Shown here piece by piece: positions 1-6,217 of a stretch of DNA of 6,711 nucleotides. The stretch is from positions 1-6,711 of the forward strand of contig DLVS01000224.1 of the NCBI GenBank assembly GCA_003445095.1. The letters run 5' to 3'. The notes below the pieces were generated by a model that made no database searches, was not told the origin of the DNA, and was given only the letters and a program-made list of their open reading frames with translations. Source of the DNA: Verrucomicrobiales bacterium (GTDB taxonomy: Bacteria > Verrucomicrobiota > Verrucomicrobiia > Limisphaerales > UBA9464). The position numbers were made by a program, and so were the translations under genes. How positions within the stretch are numbered: position 1 is the stretch's first letter; each line of letters opens with the position of its first letter.

Positions 1-1565
1 TTGATATTGGTGATATCCGTGAAGTCGATGGGGTTGAGCGCTTCTATCGTGGGATATTGCCGGGCGTAGTAGTTTCGATAACCGCGCTCTAAATCCGAAC
101 GCGGTGTCGAGGCGAATTGCGCTCGCACAATCTCGGCCGCCAGTCCGGAGGAACGGGTCGTCACGATCAGCTCGGAGGGCTGTCCCTTCTCCGCGACCCG
201 AAAATCCTCGTCGACGCGGGTGTAAGGAGTGCCCCGGGCCAAGGAGTCGAGCCGAATCAACTGAGTGCTCGTCGGGGAGGCGATCAGCCCCGCACCGAAA
301 TCGGGTACATAGCGGGCACTCAGCGGACCTCGTTGAAAACTGAGGGTTGGATCGAGGAGCCATTGATTGGTCCGGCCGTGGGCGAGGACAACGGCGTGAT
401 TGAACGCGTAGGGTGACGGCCACCAATTGGTAATGGTTCCGCGGGCAGCTTGGTTCACCAACAGCGGCTGCGCGGTGATTCCCAGCCGCTGGAGGATCGC
501 GATGAGTAATTGAGTCTTGTCCTTACAGTCGCCGAACCGGCGGGTCAGGACCGTGGCTGGCTCGCTTGGGCGGTGGGAGTTGATGCCGATTTCAATTCCC
601 ACGTAACGGATTTCGTTTTGGACGAATTGTAGAGCTGCCTCGGCTTTCTCATCGTCGTTGGACAAGGCACTCCAATCTTTGAGGTGGGTCTCCAAGGCGG
701 GAGGCAGGTCCAGGTTTTGCGGAAAGAGTTGGCTCGCCCACTTGGCGACGTCTGACCAGGCATCAAAGTCACTAAGTTGAACCCACGGAAGCGGAGGATA
801 CCACGAGGGTGTGTTTGGCTCGACGATCTCCGCGGCCGTATTCGAGAGGCTCCAGAACATTTCGGTTCCGTCAGGATTGGATCGCGAGTCGGGTGAAACG
901 TCGTTACGGACCGCCCGCCAATGGATCGGGCGTGAACCTGGCCAAAGCACTCGGAAGCGGATCCGCTCGACGGGCACCATCCAGCCGGTGAGAAAGCCGC
1001 CGACGTAATGCCCATCGAGCACGGGATTTCGGCCGCGCACCGTGTAGGCAAATTCGATGCGATCACCGACCCGAACGTCATTCAGAACTAAGAAAGCTCG
1101 GGCTTCGCCGCGATAGACGTGAGACGCTGAATCTAGCTCTTCTTGTACCACGCGAATGCGCTTGGCATCAAGTTGCTCCTCCAGGGCGTCTCCCCGCCAC
1201 ACGGCGGCGGTGTGCAAAATCAAGGATTGATAGTCGGGTTGATAAGTCGCCGAGAGGGTTGAGTTTTGTTGCACCCCCGACTCATTTAAGACCTCGTAAA
1301 CCCGGCGAGTGTAATACTCCGATTTTGCCGTGTGAACCTGTTCATCCACCAGTAGGTAGCGCGTGGTCTCCCCTGGCTGCTGCGCTTGGGTGGGTGCGTG
1401 TGGGGAAATCGGGGCGACGTCTGCCCAAGCAGGCGGCGGACCCGTCTCCCAGGTAGAGGCCAGGTCGGGCTCTTGGGCGGCCAGCTTCTCAAGAATCAGG
1501 AGTGCGATTAGGCCCACGCCGCCCCGGAAGATTCTGCGCCAGTTGTCGAATCTAGGTCCGATCAC
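1..1565 (-). CDS. DUF3857/transglutaminase-like exported protein, C-terminus cut by window edge
   Basis: A minus-strand frame stays open from about 1565 to the left edge (521 codons visible). The chosen start is a GTG at 1565 because it gives a plausible signal peptide: basic N-terminus (NWRRIFRGG), hydrophobic core (VGLIALLIL), then KLAAQEP. No clear Shine-Dalgarno precedes it, and a TTG 12 codons upstream is an alternative. Residues about 65-280 resemble the DUF3857 beta-rich domain that usually precedes a transglutaminase core. Residues about 310-410 carry the core: IRYVGIEIG, then RRFGDCKDKTQLL with Cys347, AFNHAVVLA with His390 and WLLDPT with Asp405, so the Cys-His-Asp triad is complete. 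In this superfamily the fold acts as a papain-like protease, peptidase or transglutaminase; the substrate here is unknown. It is probably periplasmic. It lies downstream of the degraded cREC copy and shows no functional link to the right-hand operon. Confidence 0.88.
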   Translation of the reverse strand, partial: MIGPRFDNWRRIFRGGVGLIALLILEKLAAQEPDLASTWETGPPPAWADVAPISPHAPTQAQQPGETTRYLLVDEQVHTAKSEYYTRRVYEVLNESGVQQNSTLSATYQPDYQSLILHTAAVWRGDALEEQLDAKRIRVVQEELDSASHVYRGEARAFLVLNDVRVGDRIEFAYTVRGRNPVLDGHYVGGFLTGWMVPVERIRFRVLWPGSRPIHWRAVRNDVSPDSRSNPDGTEMFWSLSNTAAEIVEPNTPSWYPPLPWVQLSDFDAWSDVAKWASQLFPQNLDLPPALETHLKDWSALSNDDEKAEAALQFVQNEIRYVGIEIGINSHRPSEPATVLTRRFGDCKDKTQLLIAILQRLGITAQPLLVNQAARGTITNWWPSPYAFNHAVVLAHGRTNQWLLDPTLSFQRGPLSARYVPDFGAGLIASPTSTQLIRLDSLARGTPYTRVDEDFRVAEKGQPSELIVTTRSSGLAAEIVRAQFASTPRSDLERGYRNYYARQYPTIEALNPIDFTDITNI

Positions 1566-1652
1566 GGTCGGAGGGTGGTCGCGTCGAATACGCCAGGGCA
1601 ATCCCCAAGCCGCGAGCCGATGGCAATTCCGAAAAGTCAGGGCTAGGTCCTT

Positions 1653-1671
1653 GGAGTCCTTGGATGGGATA
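1653..1671. repeat. 19-bp direct repeat, left copy (relic of glycohydrolase/SPFH junction)
   Basis: These 19 bases are identical to 4713-4731. In the intact locus they form the spacer between the cREC-glycohydrolase stop and the SPFH start, including the SPFH ribosome-binding site AAGGA. Here no SPFH gene follows; the sequence runs into the leader of the DUF3857 gene. On the minus strand the bases just upstream (AACAATTGA here, AACCAATAAC in the intact locus) also resemble each other. It is best read as the far end of the degraded duplicate. Confidence 0.75.
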
Positions 1672-1702
1672 TCAATTGTTGCGGAAGTACGTGCCGTTGG
1701 TT

Positions 1703-1834
1703 TGGAGTGCGCCGGCAAAGCGCAGCGGCGACGGCGCTTTGGCTGCCGGACAACCGTAGAATTATTCGTCGCAAAATCCTAGTGTTTCGCGACGTTCCAA
1801 AGCGGAGTCGCGCTTTGCTTGCCTCCGCACTCCA
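1703..1834. mobile_element. Palindromic miniature element (MITE/REP-like)
   Basis: The two ends are imperfect inverted repeats of about 40 bp: 1703-1742 begins TGGAGTGCG and ends CGCTTTGG, and 1797-1834 is its approximate reverse complement, starting CCAAAGCG and ending CGCACTCCA. Two smaller hairpins are nested inside: CAAAGCGC pairing with GCGCTTTG within 1715-1741, and CGTCGC (1767-1772) pairing with GCGACG (1789-1794). It encodes no transposase, so any movement would need an enzyme supplied in trans. Its right end reads into the cREC gene and supplies that protein's last residues (ECGGKQSATPLW) and stop. I recall similar tails on hypothetical proteins of Verrucomicrobiota, which suggests a dispersed family. 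Exact ends and any target-site duplication are not certain. Confidence 0.7.
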
Positions 1835-2186
1835 TAGGATTCGCAACCCAAAACGCCCGGAGTCTCTGAATGCACTTTCGCAACGATTGATAGTCGTGGT
1901 TGGACGAGCGGATGATTACAGGGCAGATCGGTTGTTGCCGCGCCAACCAAGTGGCTACGTTCAGCCCGCTGCCAGGATCATCGATCGCTCCTGGCAGCCG
2001 GTTCAGGTCATGGTCGAGCGAAATGAGAGCCGTCCGCGTGAGCCAGGACGGGGCTTCGACAATCATTGCCGGTGCGTCGTGCCAGACTTGGAGTTTGAGA
2101 TTCGGATCAATAGCTGCAACCGCGAGCTCGAAGGCCGCAATCCGTTCTTCGTTATCTTCCAGAATGAGGATCGTGTCGGGTTTCAT
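1779..2186 (-). CDS. Stand-alone cREC (cyclic-phosphate-processing receiver-like) protein, truncated paralogue
   Basis: This 135-residue protein has the same first 19 residues as the N-terminus of the cREC-glycohydrolase protein at 4733-6094 and then diverges, while keeping family landmarks: D11 with E14 and R15, TALISLDHDLN (LDHDL at 57-61), DPGSG, and CPVIIRSSN at 88-96. The family normally has His in the last motif, as the paralogue does (IIHSSN); here it is Arg93, one base change (CGC for CAC), so activity may be lost. From about residue 118 the sequence (MECGGKQSATPLW) comes from the palindromic element at 1703-1834, so the native C-terminus is missing. There is no glycohydrolase domain. 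The start at 2186 lies 35 nt after the stop of the DUF1152 remnant, as in the intact locus, and no strong Shine-Dalgarno is seen. It is probably a decaying copy, though a small expressed protein cannot be excluded. Confidence 0.72.
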   Translation of the reverse strand: MKPDTILILEDNEERIAAFELAVAAIDPNLKLQVWHDAPAMIVEAPSWLTRTALISLDHDLNRLPGAIDDPGSGLNVATWLARQQPICPVIIRSSNHDYQSLRKCIQRLRAFWVANPMECGGKQSATPLWNVAKH

Positions 2187-2309
2187 GGGAAGAAGGGTTC
2201 ATAGCCAAGGGGAGGTCGCGACTAGCAGGGAATGTTTCGCCAAGTCCTTAGTTTTGGCTGCGCGGCGTGGAATGCTTCGATCGCGAGGGTCAGGTCCTGG
2301 TAGGATTCG
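2134..2309. repeat. 176-bp near-perfect direct repeat, left copy
   Basis: It matches 6042-6217 at 175 of 176 positions; the one difference is T at 2273 against C at 6181. It covers the first 53 nt of the cREC gene, the 35-nt spacer and the last 28 codons plus stop of DUF1152. Identity ends sharply on both sides: to the left the cREC genes diverge strongly, and to the right this copy switches to tRNA sequence at 2310. Such high identity beside diverged coding sequence points to recent duplication or gene conversion. Confidence 0.95.
2222..2309 (-). pseudogene. DUF1152 gene remnant (last 28 codons)
   Basis: On the minus strand this encodes ESYQDLTLAIEAFHAAQPKL followed by RTWRNIPC and a TAG stop, the same C-terminus as the DUF1152 gene at 6130-6711. 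The rest of the gene is absent because the sequence joins the 3' half of a tRNA at 2310. No start codon or promoter is visible for it, so it is a non-functional fragment left by the rearrangement. Confidence 0.88.
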
Positions 2310-2353
2310 TTCTAAGCAGCGGGTCGGGAGTTCGAATCTCCCCGGGCGCGCCA
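2310..2353 (+). tRNA. 3' half of tRNA-Arg(TCT), 5' half missing; probable attachment-site remnant
   Basis: The bases fit tRNA positions 33-76 without a gap: T33, anticodon TCT (2311-2313), A37 A38, 3' anticodon stem GCAGC, 5-nt variable loop GGGTC, T stem GGGAG/CTCCC around loop TTCGAAT (2331-2337), 3' acceptor strand CGGGCGC, discriminator G and encoded CCA (2351-2353). An intact tRNA would need GCTGC before the loop and a 5' end of GCGCCCG; instead the upstream bases are the DUF1152 remnant, and neither is found as a tRNA 5' half in the window. It is not a working tRNA. A fragment running from the anticodon loop to CCA is typical of the displaced attachment site of a tyrosine-recombinase element. 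Confidence 0.87.
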
Positions 2354-2649
2354 ATACCAAGGTGGCAAAAAGACGCGCTGCGTCGTGTCACCCCTCCGCG
2401 CGGAGTTCGCGAAAGGCCGCGAGCAAGTCCACTAAAACGAACGCCGAAATCGCGTTGGAGCGCGCGCGTCCCGTGTGCTGATTCGGGTGTCTCTCCCCAA
2501 TTCTCGGCACACATCACCTGCAAACGTGTTGATTATGATCGAGAAGGCCTCTACGCCCACTTCGGAATGCAGCGCACAAGCTGGGGCGTCACCCACCTAA
2601 CGAAAGTTGCGTATCAGCATAGAGCCTAGCCTCGTGGAACTCTTCCCAT
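2354..2649. other. Intergenic region between tRNA fragment and NAD-kinase-like gene
   Basis: No convincing gene was found on either strand. The frames that are open lack recognisable domains, and the longest minus-strand one ends in GAPGEIRTPDP, the well-known translation of a tRNA read backwards. The only structure worth naming is a short hairpin followed by T residues on the minus strand near 2367-2384. Confidence 0.6.
2367..2384 (-). terminator. Possible rho-independent terminator of the right-hand operon
   Basis: Read on the minus strand, GACGC-AGC-GCGTC forms a 5-bp stem with a 3-nt loop, directly followed by TTTTT. It lies about 265 nt past the stop of the NAD-kinase-like gene and is the only such signal seen between that stop and the tRNA fragment. 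The stem is short and far from the gene, so the call is tentative. Confidence 0.35.
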
Positions 2650-3666
2650 TTAAACTACCAGACGCCCTTGGGACTTTGCTGGAGTAACGATCGCCTTAGT
2701 GCCAGATCTGAATTCCAAAAAGTCGGTTTCCATTCCGTCGCTGAAGATCACCCCATGCTCTGGCATCTGCGACGTAATGGTTAGAGGCGTATCCACGGTT
2801 ACCCGGCCGACGATGATCCCGACCTGAGTCGTGCGACTGGGAAAGGGTTCCCGCACGGTGAACCAAAGGTGGGTCGCGTCCCAGGCGAACTCGCTTTTGA
2901 CGACCAGTTGCGGACGTGTTCCCGGGGACGGTGCTCGGGCTCGCGGACGTGATTGCTCCACCATTTCCAACGCGGGTTGAACTTCCCGGGCCCGCGCCGT
3001 ACCCAAACCTTGGACGATGGCCGAAGCCCCGGTGAGCAAACTCCGCAACCCGCCAGTCGAACCGAGTCCGGTCGAAACGATTACTCCGCTGGAGCTTTGA
3101 GTTTCTCGCTCGTCGCCCACTTCGATCACGTAACGAGCCGACGTGTGGGTTCGTGGTCCGATGAAAAGGTCGTTCACCGCGAGGAGCGTTTGACCAGTGT
3201 TTAGCGTGGCTTGAGCCATCGTCACAGCCTTCGTCGGACGTCGATGTTGCAGCACCTCCGGAACGACCTTGCCGATGTCGGCCAGACGAAAGGGGAGGAG
3301 TTGGCCGTCCCACCGTGCGGGATCCGGGTTCACGCCAATTACCGGATTCCCCGCGAGGTACTTCATAGTGTTGGCCACCAGGCCGTCCTGACCCAGAACG
3401 ACGACCACATCCTCGGGACCGAACACAAAATTCGGCAGGAACGAGCGATCGATCACCTGCACGCGCCCAAGCGTTTCAAGTCCGTGCTGAGTAGTTTTCA
3501 CCGCTTCCGTGTAGCGCTCATCCTCCGCCTCGTAATCGGAGAAATCCTGGCCCAGGTGGCTGACGTAGAACTTGGCCTGCATCCGCGTGTTGAAGCGGCG
3601 CTTGAGCTCGGTTATTCGGGTTGGCCGAGTAACCAGGATGATCTTGGTTTCTGATAGCCGCCTCAT
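2650..3666 (-). CDS. Divergent NAD-kinase-fold protein, last gene of the operon
   Basis: The 338-residue protein has the order of motifs of the ATP-NAD kinase superfamily. DVVVVLGQDGLVAN (residues 86-99) stands where NAD kinases have the nucleotide-binding GGDG; Asp94, the expected catalytic Asp, is kept while the second Gly is Gln. GNPVIGVNPDP (106-116) matches the ilGiN segment, AVNDLFIG (163-170) the NE/ND motif, and SSGVIVSTGLGSTGG (192-206) the DG-STPTGSTAY segment. HGVIFSDGMETDFLEF (304-319) matches the C-terminal beta region. The family uses ATP to phosphorylate NAD or related substrates in the cytoplasm; substitutions in the motifs mean substrate and activity are uncertain. The ATG at 3666 is 22 nt after the SPFH stop, with only a weak GGGA upstream. 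I recall similar proteins labelled 'sugar kinase' or 'NAD(+)/NADH kinase' beside SPFH genes in other bacteria. Confidence 0.83.
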   Translation of the reverse strand: MRRLSETKIILVTRPTRITELKRRFNTRMQAKFYVSHLGQDFSDYEAEDERYTEAVKTTQHGLETLGRVQVIDRSFLPNFVFGPEDVVVVLGQDGLVANTMKYLAGNPVIGVNPDPARWDGQLLPFRLADIGKVVPEVLQHRRPTKAVTMAQATLNTGQTLLAVNDLFIGPRTHTSARYVIEVGDERETQSSSGVIVSTGLGSTGGLRSLLTGASAIVQGLGTARAREVQPALEMVEQSRPRARAPSPGTRPQLVVKSEFAWDATHLWFTVREPFPSRTTQVGIIVGRVTVDTPLTITSQMPEHGVIFSDGMETDFLEFRSGTKAIVTPAKSQGRLVV

Positions 3667-3688
3667 AAGGCCGTTCCCAAGGGAGCAA

Positions 3689-4711
3689 CTATTTCCCAGT
3701 CTTTTTGTCCATGAGTTCGCGCAGTAGGTCGGGCGAGATATTCAACTGCCCGATCTTGTCCGCCCGGCCGGCCATGGCTTGGAACGCGACGGCAATCAGT
3801 TGGTCTGGCTTCATGCCGACGCTAGCGAGCGCCTGCAGCGTTGGCGCATCCGCAGTGCTGATCGCCTGCATCGTCGTCGAAATTCCATAAGCCCGGGCAT
3901 CGGCTTCGGCCTTGGCGTTCTCGGCAGCGAGCGACACGAGCTGTTTGCGTTTTCCTTCCAGGTCGATGTTGGCGGTCATTTCGGCCTGATGCAGTTGGGC
4001 CTGCTTTTCCTGCACGGCGCGCTCGGCATCCATTTGCGCTTCGCGAATCTGGCGCTTCTTGTTCTCGACCGCGATTTCCGTATTCAGCTCGTTCTCCTTG
4101 ATCGCGCGTTCTTGTTCCACCGCCGAGTTGCGCCGCGAATAGATTGCTTCATCGGCTTCCTTGAGTAGTTGTTCGCGCGTCTCCGCCTCCAACGCCCGTG
4201 CGGTCTCGGGCGAAGGTTTGATCGCGAGGACACTGAGCCCGAGCACTTCCAAGCCGAGTTGGGCAATTTCTCCCGAAGCCGTCAGGCGCTGTCGCACCTT
4301 CTGAACAATCGCTTCAGACGAACGGATGGCCTCGCGCAGCTTGAGCGACTGAAGTTCGGCGCGCGCAAGCACATTGATGACGTTAATCACGCGTTGCGGA
4401 AGCTTCTGCGGATCTTCGGAGACATAGCTCGCGCCGCGTGCGTCGAGCGTGAAGTTCATCAAGCTGGCTAACCGCTTGGGATCGGCGACGCGGTAAGTAA
4501 CTTGGCCTTGGAGCGTCACAGTTTGAAAGTCGGCTGTCGTCTCCTCAAAGATGAAGGGCGCGTCGGTACTGGCGACCGGCACGGCGACGAGCGACGTGGT
4601 GGGTGAGTAATAGAAGAACGAGAGCCCGGCGCCTTCACGCACAGCCTGCCCTTTGCGGTACTGAAGTAAGTAGGTGGTGGGATCGATTTTGATGAAACGG
4701 ATGCCGAGCAT
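3689..4711 (-). CDS. Soluble SPFH/band-7 domain protein
   Basis: The 340-residue protein begins MLGIRFIKIDPTTYLLQYRK and has the SPFH pattern: a beta-rich region up to about residue 80 (FEETTADFQTVTLQGQVTYRVADP), then helices with the segment IAQLGLEVLGLSVLAIKPSPE near 148-168. Residues about 170-270 are rich in Glu, Lys, Gln and Ala and should form a long helix or coiled coil, as in flotillins. The C-terminal part (MKPDQLIAVAFQAMA, then LNISPDLLRELM) may mediate assembly. No N-terminal membrane segment or signal peptide is visible, so it probably oligomerises in the cytoplasm or at the membrane surface rather than spanning it. SPFH proteins usually build ring or lattice scaffolds. It lies between the cREC-glycohydrolase gene (21 nt upstream) and the NAD-kinase-like gene (22 nt downstream), which suggests it organises these enzymes. 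A good ribosome-binding site supports the start. Confidence 0.9.
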   Translation of the reverse strand: MLGIRFIKIDPTTYLLQYRKGQAVREGAGLSFFYYSPTTSLVAVPVASTDAPFIFEETTADFQTVTLQGQVTYRVADPKRLASLMNFTLDARGASYVSEDPQKLPQRVINVINVLARAELQSLKLREAIRSSEAIVQKVRQRLTASGEIAQLGLEVLGLSVLAIKPSPETARALEAETREQLLKEADEAIYSRRNSAVEQERAIKENELNTEIAVENKKRQIREAQMDAERAVQEKQAQLHQAEMTANIDLEGKRKQLVSLAAENAKAEADARAYGISTTMQAISTADAPTLQALASVGMKPDQLIAVAFQAMAGRADKIGQLNISPDLLRELMDKKTGK

Positions 4712-4712
4712 A

Positions 4713-4731
4713 GGAGTCCTTGGATGGGATA
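4713..4731. repeat. 19-bp direct repeat, right copy (glycohydrolase/SPFH spacer)
   Basis: It is identical to 1653-1671. It fills nearly all of the 21-nt spacer between the glycohydrolase stop and the SPFH start and contains the SPFH ribosome-binding site. The distance between the copies is 3060 bp, against 3908 bp for the 176-bp repeat, so the left copy of the segment is 848 bp shorter. Confidence 0.75.
4717..4721 (-). promoter_or_regulatory. Ribosome-binding site of the SPFH gene
   Basis: On the minus strand AAGGA lies 5 nt before the ATG at 4711. It is the clearest Shine-Dalgarno in the window; the cREC-glycohydrolase and NAD-kinase-like genes have only weak ones or none and may depend on translational coupling. 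Confidence 0.7.
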
Positions 4732-4732
4732 G

Positions 4733-6094
4733 TTATTGGTTGATCGCTCGAAAGGGGATGGGCTCGCGCGCCTCGAGCCAAGCCGCAGGAATTCCTTCCT
4801 GGCCGACCGCAAGGGCGACGATGCCACCGACGATGGCGGCGTTAGTGTCACAGTCGCCTCCGGTCTCGATGGCCGCCGCGAGAGCGCTCCTAAAATCGCG
4901 CCGGTGTTTAGCGGCACACCATAACGCGTATGGAACGGTATCGGGCGCCGTAATTCGGAAACCGTTACCTAGGATTTTGGCCGCCGCTTCCGAAGAAACC
5001 GCGGTCGGTGTTGTCGCCGCCGCTTGAATGGACTGGCGAACCTTACTGTCAGGCGTGTGCGCGAGGACGCCATGCCAAAACGCCTGAACGCCGGCTTCGC
5101 TGAAGTCCTTCAACCGATCCGCCAGCGCGGCGGCAACGGCGACCGCAATGGCACCAGCAACGCCCTCGGGATGGTGGTGGGTGACCACCGCAGAGAGACG
5201 AGCGTTCGCAACGACCGCCTCAAGGTCATCACGGAAATAAGCGCCCACAGGTGTTGCTCGCATCGCGGCCCCGTTGCCCATCGATCCTTGGCCACCGAAC
5301 GCCTTGGCAGAAGTTTCTCGCCAAGGCACCCCGGCCGACATCTCGCGGAGCTGAATTCGGGTCATCTTGCCGTAGCCACGCTCGGGATCGCGCTCAAACC
5401 GTCGGGCGAACCTTCGGGCCAGCGCATCCGGTTGGATAAATCCGTGAACACGGAGAACTTCACTGACAGAAATTGCCATCTCCGTGTCATCAGTGTGAAC
5501 CCATGGCCCGGTGGGCAGGCCGCTTTCCTGAATGCGTTTCGGTGCTAAATACGACTGATAAGCGCACATTTCGCCGATGGCATCTCCAATGCCCACGCCG
5601 TTGAGCGACAACCACACCTGCTCAAGGCGTTCCCGGTGATCATCGGGCAAACGCTGCGAGTGCCAATTGCCTCCGGTATCCAACATCTGCGCTGCCTGCC
5701 TGCGCCATTGTCCCAAAATCCAGCGGCAGTCGTCGGTAGGCCCAACCCGTTCGGGCCGCCAACCTGCGAAGCGGAGTTCGTTGTGCATCGACCACGAGCG
5801 GTCGGTATTCGAGGAGTGAATGATGATTGGGCAGACCGGCAAGTAATCGGCGAGGAAGTTCGCCGCATCCATTCCTGTGCCGGGGTCCGTCGAAACGCCT
5901 GGCTGCGGGTTCAGATCGTGGTCCAGGGAAATGAGAGCGGCGCGGCCAAAAAAATCCTCAGCCTCAGCTACAAATCGAGGAGCGTCCCGCCAAACTCGGA
6001 TGTGAAAGTCAGTTCGAAGCGAAAGGACTGTTTCGCGAAACGCCGCAATCCGTTCTTCGTTATCTTCCAGAATGAGGATCGTGTCGGGTTTCAT
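4733..6094 (-). CDS. Fusion of cREC domain and ADP-ribosylglycohydrolase
   Basis: This is a 453-residue two-domain protein. Residues 1-130 match the receiver-like cREC family: MKPDTILILEDNEERIAAF, AALISLDHDL (LDHDL at 57-61), DPGTG, and IIIHSSN with His93, Ser95 and Asn96. The family is, as I recall, predicted to process cyclic phosphates such as ADP-ribose 1'',2''-cyclic phosphate; this is prediction, not assay. Residues about 155-453 are an ADP-ribosylglycohydrolase (DraG/ARH type), which removes ADP-ribose from proteins or other acceptors using two metal ions: GVGIGDAIGE (166-175), HTDDTEMA (200-207), NGAAMRATP (274-282), THHHPEGVAGAIA (305-317) and GGDCDTNAAIVGG (412-424). The metal-binding Asp202, Asp203 and Asp416 positions are kept, so it should be active. 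No signal peptide is seen, so it acts in the cytoplasm. The ATG lies 35 nt after the DUF1152 stop without a clear Shine-Dalgarno. The first 53 nt are duplicated at 2134-2186. Confidence 0.92.
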   Translation of the reverse strand: MKPDTILILEDNEERIAAFRETVLSLRTDFHIRVWRDAPRFVAEAEDFFGRAALISLDHDLNPQPGVSTDPGTGMDAANFLADYLPVCPIIIHSSNTDRSWSMHNELRFAGWRPERVGPTDDCRWILGQWRRQAAQMLDTGGNWHSQRLPDDHRERLEQVWLSLNGVGIGDAIGEMCAYQSYLAPKRIQESGLPTGPWVHTDDTEMAISVSEVLRVHGFIQPDALARRFARRFERDPERGYGKMTRIQLREMSAGVPWRETSAKAFGGQGSMGNGAAMRATPVGAYFRDDLEAVVANARLSAVVTHHHPEGVAGAIAVAVAAALADRLKDFSEAGVQAFWHGVLAHTPDSKVRQSIQAAATTPTAVSSEAAAKILGNGFRITAPDTVPYALWCAAKHRRDFRSALAAAIETGGDCDTNAAIVGGIVALAVGQEGIPAAWLEAREPIPFRAINQ

Positions 6095-6217
6095 GGGAAG
6101 AAGGGTTCATAGCCAAGGGGAGGTCGCGACTAGCAGGGAATGTTTCGCCAAGTCCTTAGTTTTGGCTGCGCGGCGTGGAACGCTTCGATCGCGAGGGTCA
6201 GGTCCTGGTAGGATTCG
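6042..6217. repeat. 176-bp near-perfect direct repeat, right copy
   Basis: It differs from 2134-2309 at one position (6181 against 2273). In this copy the repeat sits inside intact genes: the end of DUF1152, the spacer and the start of the cREC-glycohydrolase gene. This copy is therefore the likely parent and the left one the derivative. Confidence 0.95.

Noticed and set aside
545..1081. Minus-strand frame of 178 residues
   Set aside because: It is a shifted frame of the DUF3857/transglutaminase gene, which has clear family motifs through the same bases.
1707..2481. Overlapping plus-strand frames of 165 and 193 residues
   Set aside because: They lie opposite the cREC gene and the repeat, have no recognisable domain, and are explained by high GC.
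2473..2512. Inverted repeat GTGTGC ... GCACAC as a second terminator or element end
   Set aside because: Only six perfect pairs, a long loop and no T-run; likely chance in GC-rich sequence.
2290..2523. Minus-strand frame of 77 residues ending GAPGEIRTPDPLLRTNPTRT
   Set aside because: This tail is the reverse reading of the tRNA 3' half, a common false gene; the rest shows no domain.
2267..2629. Plus-strand frame of 120 residues across the tRNA fragment
   Set aside because: It runs through the DUF1152 remnant and the tRNA sequence (VRISPGAP), so it cannot be a natural gene.
2696..3313. Minus-strand frame of 205 residues
   Set aside because: Shadow of the NAD-kinase-like gene; its composition (many Arg, Gly, Ser) is typical of a wrong frame.
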